Assembly (NCBI GenBank): GCA_902500775.1 | Contig: CABVRZ010000028.1 | Coordinates: forward strand, 1 to 58,100 | DNA from: an uncultured Nitrospira sp. | GTDB taxonomy: Bacteria > Nitrospirota > Nitrospiria > Nitrospirales > Nitrospiraceae | Direction of reading: 5' to 3' | DNA: 58,100 nucleotides | In this document: piece after piece, positions 43,117 to 50,888 of the stretch | How the letters are laid out: every line of letters starts with the position of its first letter | How positions within the stretch are numbered: position 1 is the first letter of the stretch | Notes under the pieces: generated by a model | The model's database searches: none | The model's input: the letters and a program-made list of their open reading frames with translations, nothing else | Told to the model about the DNA's origin: nothing | Translations under genes and position numbers: made by a program

Positions 43117-44640
43117 TCATAATCGTCGGCGTTTTCTCCACACGAGGAGACCGGTCAGGAAGGTCGTGAGTGGAAGCAGGATGACCTGGATGTAAATCAA
43201 CGCGCGCTCCTGTGTGGGGTTGGGCGTGAAGGGGTGCAACGCCGGCTCTCTCGGTGCGATCGAGATCAAGTCCCGTTCCTCGGCCAACCACCCAGTCGTA
43301 TGGAGAAAAAAGTCGCTGTTACCGGGAAAATTAAAAAAGGCATTGGAGGCAAACGTCGAGTTGCCAATCACCACAATGGCTGGACGTGGCGTGCCCTCCT
43401 CTGGGGCCTTCTTGGGCGACAGGGCGGCGGCCATGGGAAGCGGTCCCTTGATGTCTTCCTTTTCACTCAGGCTCACCACGCGGCCTTGCATGTTCGTTTC
43501 CGCCCAGCTGTTGGGTGACGTTCTGGCGAGTGGGACGAAGTCCCAATCTTTGCCGGTCTGCTCGTCGAAGGTGATGTGTCGTGATAGCGGCAATAGCACG
43601 GCGGAGGTGAGGTCCTGCGTGATCTCGTGTTCTGTAAACGTTCTGACCAGCAGGGCGGTGAGGTCTCCCTGGGCGAGCCGATCTTGGAGATCTACGAGGA
43701 CACCGGGGCCCAGGCCCAGTCCCCAGCGGGCCAGCAGTGCTTCGAGACCTGTCTGTGTGTCGGGATCAGCTAATACCAGCAGATGGCCGCCTTTCTCAAT
43801 ATATGTGTGAATGCGATCCTGCTCCTCCTTCGTGACGGCCCGACGCGGGCCGGCGAGGACCAAGACAGACGTATTGTCCGGCACGGCGGATTCTTTCAGG
43901 AGCGAGACCGTTCCCACGTCATACCCTTGCCGAGTCAAGGCTTCCTTCGCAATGAACAGGCCATTCCGGTCCTTGTCTTCGACGTTCAGCTCACTGTGGC
44001 CTTCAACGAAGACGATCCGTTTTTTTGAGTCCTTGGAGATCCGGATCAATGCGCCTGTCAGTTCGATCTCTGAAGGGGATGTCACGCGGATGGTTTGTCC
44101 GTTGCTCTCGAAGATGGCCGTGTCGGTTCGAAAAATGCCGTAGGTCTGGGCCAGCTTTGGCTGCTTTTCCGGATCGATGAATTCCACGTTCAGCTTAGTT
44201 GAAGCTTGCCGATAACTCTCCAAGCGTTCTTTGAACGCTTGATAGCCAGGATCCTTTTCTCGTGTGAAGACGGTGATCTTGACGTCGTGCGGGAGGGAAC
44301 GAAGAACCCGGTGGGTTTGCGGCGCGAGTGTGAAGTTCTGATTTTCAGATAGGTCCCAGCGCACGGAATGGCGGGAGGCCAGAAAATTCACGATCACGAG
44401 GATACAGGAGAGAAGGAGGACCATCAGGAGGCTATTCACCCCCATCTTGGTCGATCGCCGTGTGGAGAACGCTTTCACCGTCTCAAAGTGCAGGATGAAG
44501 AAGAGGACGAGGCATGTCAGCGCCGCGACTTCCGCCGCAGTGACGACCCAGAGCCAATCCGGTCGAAGGCTGTAGGCAATCATCCCGCCGAGGCCGAGGA
44601 CGATGCCGAGAATGCCGAGTGGAAAGGATTTGAGGTTCAT
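43117..44640 (-). CDS. GldG-like ABC transporter auxiliary protein
   Basis: Protein of 507 aa. Three N-terminal hydrophobic segments (SFPLGILGIVLGLGGMIAYS; AALTCLVLFFILHF; LLMVLLLSCILVIVNFLASR), then a large periplasmic domain of the GldG type (LPHDVKITVFTREKDPGYQA, RIVFVEGHSELNV, VLAGPRRAVTKEEQD), and a final C-terminal helix. It overlaps the permease gene by 4 bp (translational coupling). In Bacteroidetes GldG works in gliding; no other gliding genes are here, so a general exporter role is more likely. Confidence 0.87.
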   Translation of the reverse strand: MNLKSFPLGILGIVLGLGGMIAYSLRPDWLWVVTAAEVAALTCLVLFFILHFETVKAFSTRRSTKMGVNSLLMVLLLSCILVIVNFLASRHSVRWDLSENQNFTLAPQTHRVLRSLPHDVKITVFTREKDPGYQAFKERLESYRQASTKLNVEFIDPEKQPKLAQTYGIFRTDTAIFESNGQTIRVTSPSEIELTGALIRISKDSKKRIVFVEGHSELNVEDKDRNGLFIAKEALTRQGYDVGTVSLLKESAVPDNTSVLVLAGPRRAVTKEEQDRIHTYIEKGGHLLVLADPDTQTGLEALLARWGLGLGPGVLVDLQDRLAQGDLTALLVRTFTEHEITQDLTSAVLLPLSRHITFDEQTGKDWDFVPLARTSPNSWAETNMQGRVVSLSEKEDIKGPLPMAAALSPKKAPEEGTPRPAIVVIGNSTFASNAFFNFPGNSDFFLHTTGWLAEERDLISIAPREPALHPFTPNPTQERALIYIQVILLPLTTFLTGLLVWRKRRRL

Positions 44641-45407
44641 TTCCAGCGCGTTGATTCTACGACTCGATGCGTGAGAAACAGCATGAGGATGAGGCCACTC
44701 ACGAAATACACAAGGTCGCTTGTGTCGATTAGCCCTCGAACCAGTCGGTCATAGTGCTCCATGTAGGAGACATACGAAATGACCCGTCCGGCGGTCGTGT
44801 CGCCGAAGAGGCCTCCTAGGCCGGCAATCAGCCAGACCGTGAGCAACATGCCGAAGCTGATAAAAGCGGCGACGATTTGGTTCTCCGTAACCGCCGATGC
44901 GAATACCCCAACGGAAAGAAACAGGGCTCCCAACAGCACCATGCCGAGATAGCCGGTCCAGATGGGGTTCCAGTCAAAGTCGCTGAAGAGCATCAATACG
45001 CTCGGGACTAATACGGTGAGCCCCACCAGACCAAGGTAGATCAGAAACACACTGACATATTTCCCGACAACGATGTCATGCACCCTCAGCGGTGAGGTCA
45101 GCAAGAACTCAAACGTCCGTAACTTGCGCTCTTCTGCGAACAGTCGCATGGTCAAGATCGGCAAGATAATCAGGAGGACGATTCGCATGCTCGCAAAGAG
45201 ATTCCGAAAGACCAGATCATTCAGGTTGATTTGCGCCGGTCCGCCTTGCATTTGCATCAATTGGATGGCTTGCGCGCCTGCAAATCCGACGTAGAGATAG
45301 GAAAGCAACCCAAAAATCAGTAGAAAGACCGCTCCAACCACATAGACAATGGGCGAGACGAAGTAGACGCGCAGTTCCTTGGTAATGACGGCTTGTATTG
45401 GGGTCAT
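44637..45407 (-). CDS. GldF-like ABC-2 permease
   Basis: Protein of 256 aa with six hydrophobic segments and the ABC-2 pattern (AVITKELRVYFVSPIVYVVG, FAEERKLRTFEFLLTSPLR). Ribosome site AGGAG before the ATG. It follows the ATPase gene after a repeat-containing gap and precedes gldG by overlap. Confidence 0.9.
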   Translation of the reverse strand: MTPIQAVITKELRVYFVSPIVYVVGAVFLLIFGLLSYLYVGFAGAQAIQLMQMQGGPAQINLNDLVFRNLFASMRIVLLIILPILTMRLFAEERKLRTFEFLLTSPLRVHDIVVGKYVSVFLIYLGLVGLTVLVPSVLMLFSDFDWNPIWTGYLGMVLLGALFLSVGVFASAVTENQIVAAFISFGMLLTVWLIAGLGGLFGDTTAGRVISYVSYMEHYDRLVRGLIDTSDLVYFVSGLILMLFLTHRVVESTRWK

Positions 45408-45420
45408 GCGGCTCCTAATC

Positions 45421-45541
45421 GGATGGTGAAAAAGTCCGCCGCCGGCGTTCTTTCATCGCTCCGAGGCCTCAACATACCGAAGCGTACGCTTCGACTCCTT
45501 GCTTGCTGCGGCCTTACTGGACAGCCGTTGCGAGCACCCTG
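45421..45541. repeat. Palindromic MITE-like intergenic element, copy C
   Basis: About 121 bp upstream of the permease ATG. Left end GGATGGTGAAAAAGTCCGCC; right end GACAGCCGTTGCGAGCACCC. Core contains GCCGGCGTTCTTTCATCGCT and GCTGCGGCCTTACTGG. The interior holds AGCGTACGCT, a perfect palindrome. Confidence 0.75.
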
Positions 45542-45624
45542 CAGTTGTTCCGGCCTTAGCACCGTACGGAACCTTTCAGCCATATTGTTTGCATCAGCAT
45601 CACAATGAGTTCTTCCGTAACCTG

Positions 45625-46671
45625 CTATGTGCCCGTCTGTTCGGCAGCAGCCAGGCTCACCGTGGCCTCTGTGGTTTCGGTGGAGTGGTCTTCGTGCCGG
45701 GTGAGCTGGAGGAACACGTCTTCCAAGGTCATGGACACCGTCCGGAGTTCGAGTAACCCCCATTGGTTTGTCACCACGACGCGCGCAAGTTCGTCGCGCA
45801 GGTCCCGACCCAACTCGCATTCTATGAGGAAGGTGCTTCCCCCCTGCCCGGGAAACACATGAAGAACACCTGGGATTGCCTGCAGTTTGGCCTCGCAGTC
45901 CGCGGGGCAGGACTTCAGCGTCAGTGAGACCTTTTCCGATTGACGTAAGCGAGCCGACAATTGCTCCGGGGTATCTTCCGCGACGATCCGACCGTTGTTG
46001 ATGATGACCACGCGTTGGCAGACGGCTGTCGCCTCTGGAAGGATATGGGTGCTGAGAATCACAGAGTGCGAGCCGGCAAGACTCTTGATGAGTTCACGGA
46101 TTTCTATGATCTGTTTCGGATCGAGGCCCACCGTCGGTTCGTCAAGAATCAGGACCGGAGGATCATGCAACAAGGCTTGTGCCAATCCAACGCGCTGTCG
46201 ATAGCCACGGGAGAGGTTTCCGATCAGTCGGTGTCGTACAGTACCCAGCTCAAGTCGCCCGATGGATTGGTCGAGGGCGGAGGTGAGTTTTGCTGCCGAC
46301 AGGCCACGGAGTTGTCCAACGAAGGTCAGATATTCCGTGACGGTCAGCTCCTGATAGACTGGCGGTGTTTCAGGCAGGTACCCAATCTGCCGCTTGACCT
46401 CCAAGGGTTGATCAGTACAGTCGAAACCCGCTACGCGTGCCGTGCCTTCTGTTGCCGGCATGAAACAAGTCAGAATCCGCATCGTGGTGGTCTTGCCGGC
46501 CCCGTTGGGGCCAAGAAAGGCCAACACTTCTCCCTTAGCAACAGAAAAGGAGACGCGATCAATAGCCGTATGATGGCCGTACCGTTTGGTAATGTTGTGA
46601 ACGTCAATCACGAAAGTGATATCGGTGCAAACAGCTGTGGAGAATATGGAGCAGTACTGCTCTCGGAACAA
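45625..46671 (-). CDS. ABC transporter ATP-binding protein (GldA-like)
   Basis: Protein of up to 348 aa. Walker A GPNGAGKTTT, ABC signature LSRGYRQRVGLAQ, Walker B VLILDEPTVGLDP, H-loop STHILPEA. The C-terminal ~110 residues form the regulatory extension typical of ABC-2 ATPases. The first 20 residues may not be translated: a GTG at 46611 (VIDVHNITKRYG) is the usual family start. It powers the GldF/GldG-like export unit. Confidence 0.92.
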   Translation of the reverse strand: MFREQYCSIFSTAVCTDITFVIDVHNITKRYGHHTAIDRVSFSVAKGEVLAFLGPNGAGKTTTMRILTCFMPATEGTARVAGFDCTDQPLEVKRQIGYLPETPPVYQELTVTEYLTFVGQLRGLSAAKLTSALDQSIGRLELGTVRHRLIGNLSRGYRQRVGLAQALLHDPPVLILDEPTVGLDPKQIIEIRELIKSLAGSHSVILSTHILPEATAVCQRVVIINNGRIVAEDTPEQLSARLRQSEKVSLTLKSCPADCEAKLQAIPGVLHVFPGQGGSTFLIECELGRDLRDELARVVVTNQWGLLELRTVSMTLEDVFLQLTRHEDHSTETTEATVSLAAAEQTGT

Positions 46672-47085
46672 TAGTCTTTGTCTGGGGGATCTTACTCACT
46701 CCGCTCGATGCAGTCAATATGGTGGCAGGGTTCAGGCGACAAGGCCACCTTTTCAGAATCGAAAGAGCGAGAGCGCATGCATGAATGTGGAGGATCGCCC
46801 TCGGAACCTATCGAGAAATGATGAGATCCAGAGGGAGCACAGCAGCGCTCTTCATTTTTGCCACCCGTCAGGATCACTATCAAGTGTTGAACTTAGCGTG
46901 TGTCTCGGTTATATAGGAGCACCGTTCAATTTTGGATGTAGGTACTTTCTTGAACAGGGGATTAGGGATACGGAGGTGGGGGAGACGGGTACTCTCGTCG
47001 GTGTTGTCGAAGTGTCAGACCTCTCATACTCTTGGCCAAGCGGAAATCGGGGTGCGTCAGCATTCTAGAGGGAGGCAAACCCAGT
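46672..47085. other. Divergent intergenic region before rlpA
   Basis: About 414 bp between the ATPase gene and rlpA. It contains the promoter at 46887-46915, giving rlpA an approximately 160-nt leader. Short ORFs inside have no family or ribosome site. Confidence 0.4.
46887..46915 (+). promoter_or_regulatory. Sigma70-like promoter upstream of rlpA
   Basis: TTGAAC (46887-46892) and TATATA (46910-46915) with exactly 17 bp between them. The predicted leader reaches the rlpA start at 47086. Confidence 0.6.
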
Positions 47086-47721
47086 ATGAGTCTAGACGTT
47101 CTGCAAAATAGGCTCTTCTCGAAGAGTTCTCTGACCCTGGCCTTGTGCCTGTCGTTGGGTGCCTGCTCGTGGGTTCCCAAGGGGGAGATCCAGCTGGATG
47201 TCGGGATCAAGGATCGCGGGGTTGCCTCCTGGTATGGCGAACAGTTTCATGGCCGGCAGGCCGCGAATGGCGAGATCTTCGATATGGAAGGGTTGACAGC
47301 GGCGCATCGGACGATCTCGCTCGGGAGTGTGGTCCGGGTCGTCAATTTGTCGAATGGCAAACATCTCCATGTGCGAGTGACGGATCGGGGTCCCTACGAA
47401 AAGGGGCGTATTCTTGACCTGTCTCATAGGGCGGCTGTTCTTCTTGGAATGAAGCGTGAAGGGGTGGCCTATGTGCAGGTGGAGGTGGTCGGCGAACGCC
47501 GTCCCGAGCTGCTATTGATGACAGAACAATTTTCCGGCACAGCGTCGTCGGCCCTGGCAGGCCGAGTATTTCCGATTGATCGGACATCACATGGCATGAC
47601 ATCTCACGCGAGAAACTTCCCCGGCGATCTCTGGATTGCGAGAAGGAATCGGTGGGCTCTTGCCATGTTGTCCGTGGTGGGTCCGATTGAGACTCCAGTT
47701 GCGTCGTTAGTGCTTGGCTGA
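47086..47721 (+). CDS. rlpA: RlpA-like septal lytic transglycosylase lipoprotein
   Basis: Protein of 211 aa. Lipoprotein signal (LTLALCLSLGAC with the lipid Cys) then a double-psi beta-barrel: GVASWYGEQFHGRQAANGEI, FDMEGLTAAHRTISLGSVVR, VRVTDRGPYEKGRILDLSHR. No C-terminal SPOR domain, so the short form. RlpA enzymes cleave stem-peptide-free glycan at septa. GGAGG (47071-47075) sets the ATG at 47086. Confidence 0.92.
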   Translation: MSLDVLQNRLFSKSSLTLALCLSLGACSWVPKGEIQLDVGIKDRGVASWYGEQFHGRQAANGEIFDMEGLTAAHRTISLGSVVRVVNLSNGKHLHVRVTDRGPYEKGRILDLSHRAAVLLGMKREGVAYVQVEVVGERRPELLLMTEQFSGTASSALAGRVFPIDRTSHGMTSHARNFPGDLWIARRNRWALAMLSVVGPIETPVASLVLG

Positions 47722-47817
47722 GACCCATGGGATTGGTTCCCTCGTGATACTCCTCCGCTCCGATAGCTCAGTGTTTAGGTAGGTCCCCTTCAAGAACCTG
47801 GGGTGGATCCATTCAGG

Positions 47818-47847
47818 TTGACAGTGTGTAAAGCACTCCACTAGACT
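47818..47847 (+). promoter_or_regulatory. Sigma70-like promoter
   Basis: Perfect TTGACA (47818-47823), 18-bp spacer, TAGACT (47842-47847), about 75 bp upstream of the small basic protein gene. Confidence 0.5.
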
Positions 47848-47919
47848 GCACTCTTTCTTATTCGGCCGAAGGCCGTCATAGCGAGTCCATACATCAGATA
47901 GAAGGGGAGGCATGATTCG

Positions 47920-48132
47920 ATGGCCAAGAAGCGCGCGCAAGAATCCGATGAATTGAAATTAAAGAAAAAGATTGCCGCAAAGGTGACCGATCATAGTAAC
48001 CCAGAAGGGGGCGCCGCCCTCCGCTCCTTGAAAAAACGATTGAAGCGGGAGCAGCGCAAGAGACGAGCCTTGGTGCAGCGGAAAAAGCGAGCAGCCGGAA
48101 GCAAGGGTGCGGCCGCTTCCGCGTCTGCCTAG
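47920..48132 (+). CDS. Small, highly basic hypothetical protein
   Basis: Protein of 70 aa with about one third Lys or Arg (KLKKKIAAKV, SLKKRLKREQRKRRALVQRK) and an Ala/Ser tail. Strong ribosome site GGGGAGG 9 nt upstream and its own promoter support it. Composition fits a nucleic-acid-binding or ribosome-associated protein (inference). No family recognised. Confidence 0.75.
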   Translation: MAKKRAQESDELKLKKKIAAKVTDHSNPEGGAALRSLKKRLKREQRKRRALVQRKKRAAGSKGAAASASA

Positions 48133-48154
48133 CATTTCTGTGACTAGCTGTTGA

Positions 48155-49009
48155 GTGAAAGAAAGATTGACTGGTCCTATGGATTCGAAGACCAAACCCT
48201 CCCCGACAGATAGCAACCCGCTCAGCCAGCAAAGTGGAGGCGATCCGGTGGGTGAGGTCATGGCTGAGCACGTACAGGCTGAGCCACTTCCCGTTGAACC
48301 GGAAACGGCTGGTCCGGGCACGGTTGTTCTCGAAGAAGAGCAGGTCAAGGACGAGATCGATATCCAGATCGATCTGTTGGCAGATCCTGACTGGGTGGTC
48401 CGCCGAGAAGCCGTGATCACGCTTGGGGAAATGGGGGACGAGCGGTGTGTTGAACCGCTGGCCCGTGCGTTGCGTGATGGTGATTGGCAGGTTCGAGAAG
48501 TCGCCATCGAAGCGATGGGCCAGGTTGGCTCTCCCGCTGTTGAGACATTACTCAAACTCCTCCGTGACTGGGAGGTGCGTAAGTACGCCATCGCAGCACT
48601 CGGGAAAATACCCGACGAGCGGGTACTGGATCCCCTGATGCTTCAACTTCGAAACGACGAGTTTAAAGACGATGCGATCGATGCCTTGGTCGCGTTGGGC
48701 GCGCCATCCGTCGAGAAGCTTATCGGTGCTCTTCGTGATAAAGATGAAAACGTTCGAAAGTGCGCCGTCCTTGCCTTGGGACGGATCAAAAGTAGCGATG
48801 CCATTGATCCTCTCATCCAGATGCTCGGTGACAAAGACTGGTTTACGCGTCTGACGGCGGCTGCTGCGTTGGAGTCAATTGGCGATGACCGGGGGCGTGA
48901 GGCGATCAAGCCATTGCTGAAAGACTCCGATATGGTCGTGAAAATGCGAGTCGAGCGGATTTTAGCGAAGTGGAAGAAGCAGGCGACCTCTCAACCCGCC
49001 AACGCCTGA
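48155..49009 (+). CDS. HEAT-repeat protein
   Basis: Protein of up to 284 aa; the start is either a GTG at 48155 or the ATG at 48179. An acidic, Pro-rich leader of about 60 residues is followed by six HEAT/PBS-lyase-like helical repeats (WVVRREAVITLGEMGDERCV, DENVRKCAVLALGRIKSSDA). Probably a protein-protein scaffold. Converges with the next gene (1 bp apart). Confidence 0.85.
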   Translation: MKERLTGPMDSKTKPSPTDSNPLSQQSGGDPVGEVMAEHVQAEPLPVEPETAGPGTVVLEEEQVKDEIDIQIDLLADPDWVVRREAVITLGEMGDERCVEPLARALRDGDWQVREVAIEAMGQVGSPAVETLLKLLRDWEVRKYAIAALGKIPDERVLDPLMLQLRNDEFKDDAIDALVALGAPSVEKLIGALRDKDENVRKCAVLALGRIKSSDAIDPLIQMLGDKDWFTRLTAAAALESIGDDRGREAIKPLLKDSDMVVKMRVERILAKWKKQATSQPANA

Positions 49010-49010
49010 A

Positions 49011-49466
49011 CTATTTATTCAACTGTTGATCCATCCGTTGCTGCAGCTCCTCTATTTTCTTGAACGCGACTTGTTTCCCCGTCGTTAGTTCCAATTGGAT
49101 TTCCTGCAGCGAATCGACTAGATTACGCAGTCCTGCCGTGGTGTCGTCGATCTTTGCGCCTTTAATCGTGGCTTCTACAGCCTCGATCACTCTCGTGAGT
49201 TCCTTCACCGCTTCGCTAGGATTTCGGTCGATCAGGTGCACTTTCGCCTGGAGGAAGCGCGACTTGGCTTCGACGAGTGCCTGACGACGACGCAGATCGC
49301 GCTCGAGGTCGAGCGTCGTATCCATCACGTTTTTCGACACGTCCTTGAGCGATTCCCGGAGGTCCGAGACGGACTGCTGCAATGTGCCGACGGGGCGCTG
49401 TCCAACGTAATAGCCTGCCCCAAACGCGCCGACTAGAAGCAACAAGACTGTGAGAAATTTGGCCAT
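49011..49466 (-). CDS. Hypothetical membrane-anchored coiled-coil protein
   Basis: Protein of 151 aa. One N-terminal hydrophobic segment (FLTVLLLLVGAFGAGYYVGQ) then long helices rich in Leu, Glu and Lys (VSDLRESLKDVSKNVMDTTL) that suggest a periplasmic coiled coil. It follows the HEAT-repeat gene at 49479 by 12 bp on the same strand. No family recognised. Confidence 0.78.
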   Translation of the reverse strand: MAKFLTVLLLLVGAFGAGYYVGQRPVGTLQQSVSDLRESLKDVSKNVMDTTLDLERDLRRRQALVEAKSRFLQAKVHLIDRNPSEAVKELTRVIEAVEATIKGAKIDDTTAGLRNLVDSLQEIQLELTTGKQVAFKKIEELQQRMDQQLNK

Positions 49467-49478
49467 AGTGGTCCTGCG

Positions 49479-50888
49479 TTAGCGGCGTCGTTTTGATGCG
49501 GGTTGCTTGGCTAATTGCTGGAGGAGGCTGTTCGCCGCCGCAATGCGTATCGCCTCGTCGGTGTCGCGTAACCCTTGTACCAAAATAGGGATGGCTCTGT
49601 CGTTCATTTTTCGCAAGGCTTTGGCTGCCGACAGTCGAGGGAGCGGCTGTTGGTCGAAGAGGAGCGTTTGGAGGATTGTGAGCGCCTGCTCATCCGGTGA
49701 GGCACTCAAGGTTTGGGCTGCTGCCCCACGAATGGATGGATCAGGATGTCGAGCGAGCTCAGCCGCCAAGGCGATGGCTGAGGGATCTCCGAGACGAAGT
49801 AGTCCTTCTATAGCATTTGCACGGACATGTGCATCGGGGTCGCGAGTCATTGCGGAGAGCAGCGGTCGGGTATCCTTGATACCGAGTCTCCCCAGGCTTG
49901 CGGCTGCGACACCGCGGATCATCGCGCGCTCGTCTCCAATGGCATGTGTCAGCGGGGCTGCGCCATCGGGGGATCCAAATTCCCCCAGCGCACCGGCGGC
50001 AAAGGCACGGACTGATGGATCGGGATCATAGACGGCTTGCGCAAGGACGGCGAGGCTTGCCGGACGTTTGAGCCGTCCCAAGACACCCAAGGCCGCCATC
50101 CGAGACTCAGCGTCCGGTAACGTGGCGGCACTGGTAATCTCAGCCAGCTGTTCGGAATGGCCCAGCTTCACCAAGGCCGCGGAAGCAAAAATGGACTCAG
50201 GGCCATCCTCAGTCCGAGCCACGTCCATCAATCGTTGTCGAACATCGGTGGCGGTTGCTTCGCCGAGGGCGGTCATGGCAGCAATGCGGACGGTTGGCAT
50301 TGCATCCCGTAACGCGCGGCGCAAGGCGCCAGATGTCATTCCGAGGCCGGCTTTTCCAATCGCCTCGGCGGCTCGTGCGCGCACGACAACGGATGAATCC
50401 AATAATCCATCTTCTAGAATGGCTGCGGTCTCCGGTAGTCCCAACTCCGCGAGGGCTGAGTACGCGGCGATACGAACATGTTCACTGCGGTCTCGCACGT
50501 GGCTGGTGATTATGCCGAGAGCCAAGGGGCGAAGAAGCGCCGCATCGTGAGGTTGTCCCGGCTGGGTCAGTTTGAGATAAATGGAGAGAGCCTCGTCTGT
50601 TCGTCCAAGGCGGACGTAGCTCTGCAAGGCGAGACGGAGAAATTCTGTGGAAGGCGTTGCGTCCGGAGGAAGACTTCGGTAGAGCGCAGTGACTTCCGGG
50701 TAATCACCTGCCTTGAAGAGGGTAGTGGCCTTCGATTCAATAGAAGCAGGTGTCCCCGCGGCGGCCGCAGCGACAAGCGGTGCCAAAAGAAACGCAATCA
50801 TCCCAACAATCGCAATCGCGATAGTAGCTAGGTGAGGGAACTGCGTGTGCGACAGACTCCGGTTCGATCGCTCGAACCCAATTACCAC
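49479..50888 (-). CDS. Exported HEAT-repeat protein
   Basis: About 469 aa from a GTG at 50888 that overlaps the end of glgP. The N-terminus (FPHLATIAIAIVGMIAFLLA, then APLVAAAAAG) is a signal peptide. A TPR-like segment (EVTALYRSLPPDATPSTEFL) is followed by about ten HEAT repeats (VRIAAMTALGEATATDVRQ, VRAFAAGALGEFGSPDGAAP). Periplasmic scaffold by inference. The longer open frame to 50987 runs antisense-like through glgP codons and is rejected. Confidence 0.82.
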   Translation of the reverse strand: MVIGFERSNRSLSHTQFPHLATIAIAIVGMIAFLLAPLVAAAAAGTPASIESKATTLFKAGDYPEVTALYRSLPPDATPSTEFLRLALQSYVRLGRTDEALSIYLKLTQPGQPHDAALLRPLALGIITSHVRDRSEHVRIAAYSALAELGLPETAAILEDGLLDSSVVVRARAAEAIGKAGLGMTSGALRRALRDAMPTVRIAAMTALGEATATDVRQRLMDVARTEDGPESIFASAALVKLGHSEQLAEITSAATLPDAESRMAALGVLGRLKRPASLAVLAQAVYDPDPSVRAFAAGALGEFGSPDGAAPLTHAIGDERAMIRGVAAASLGRLGIKDTRPLLSAMTRDPDAHVRANAIEGLLRLGDPSAIALAAELARHPDPSIRGAAAQTLSASPDEQALTILQTLLFDQQPLPRLSAAKALRKMNDRAIPILVQGLRDTDEAIRIAAANSLLQQLAKQPASKRRR

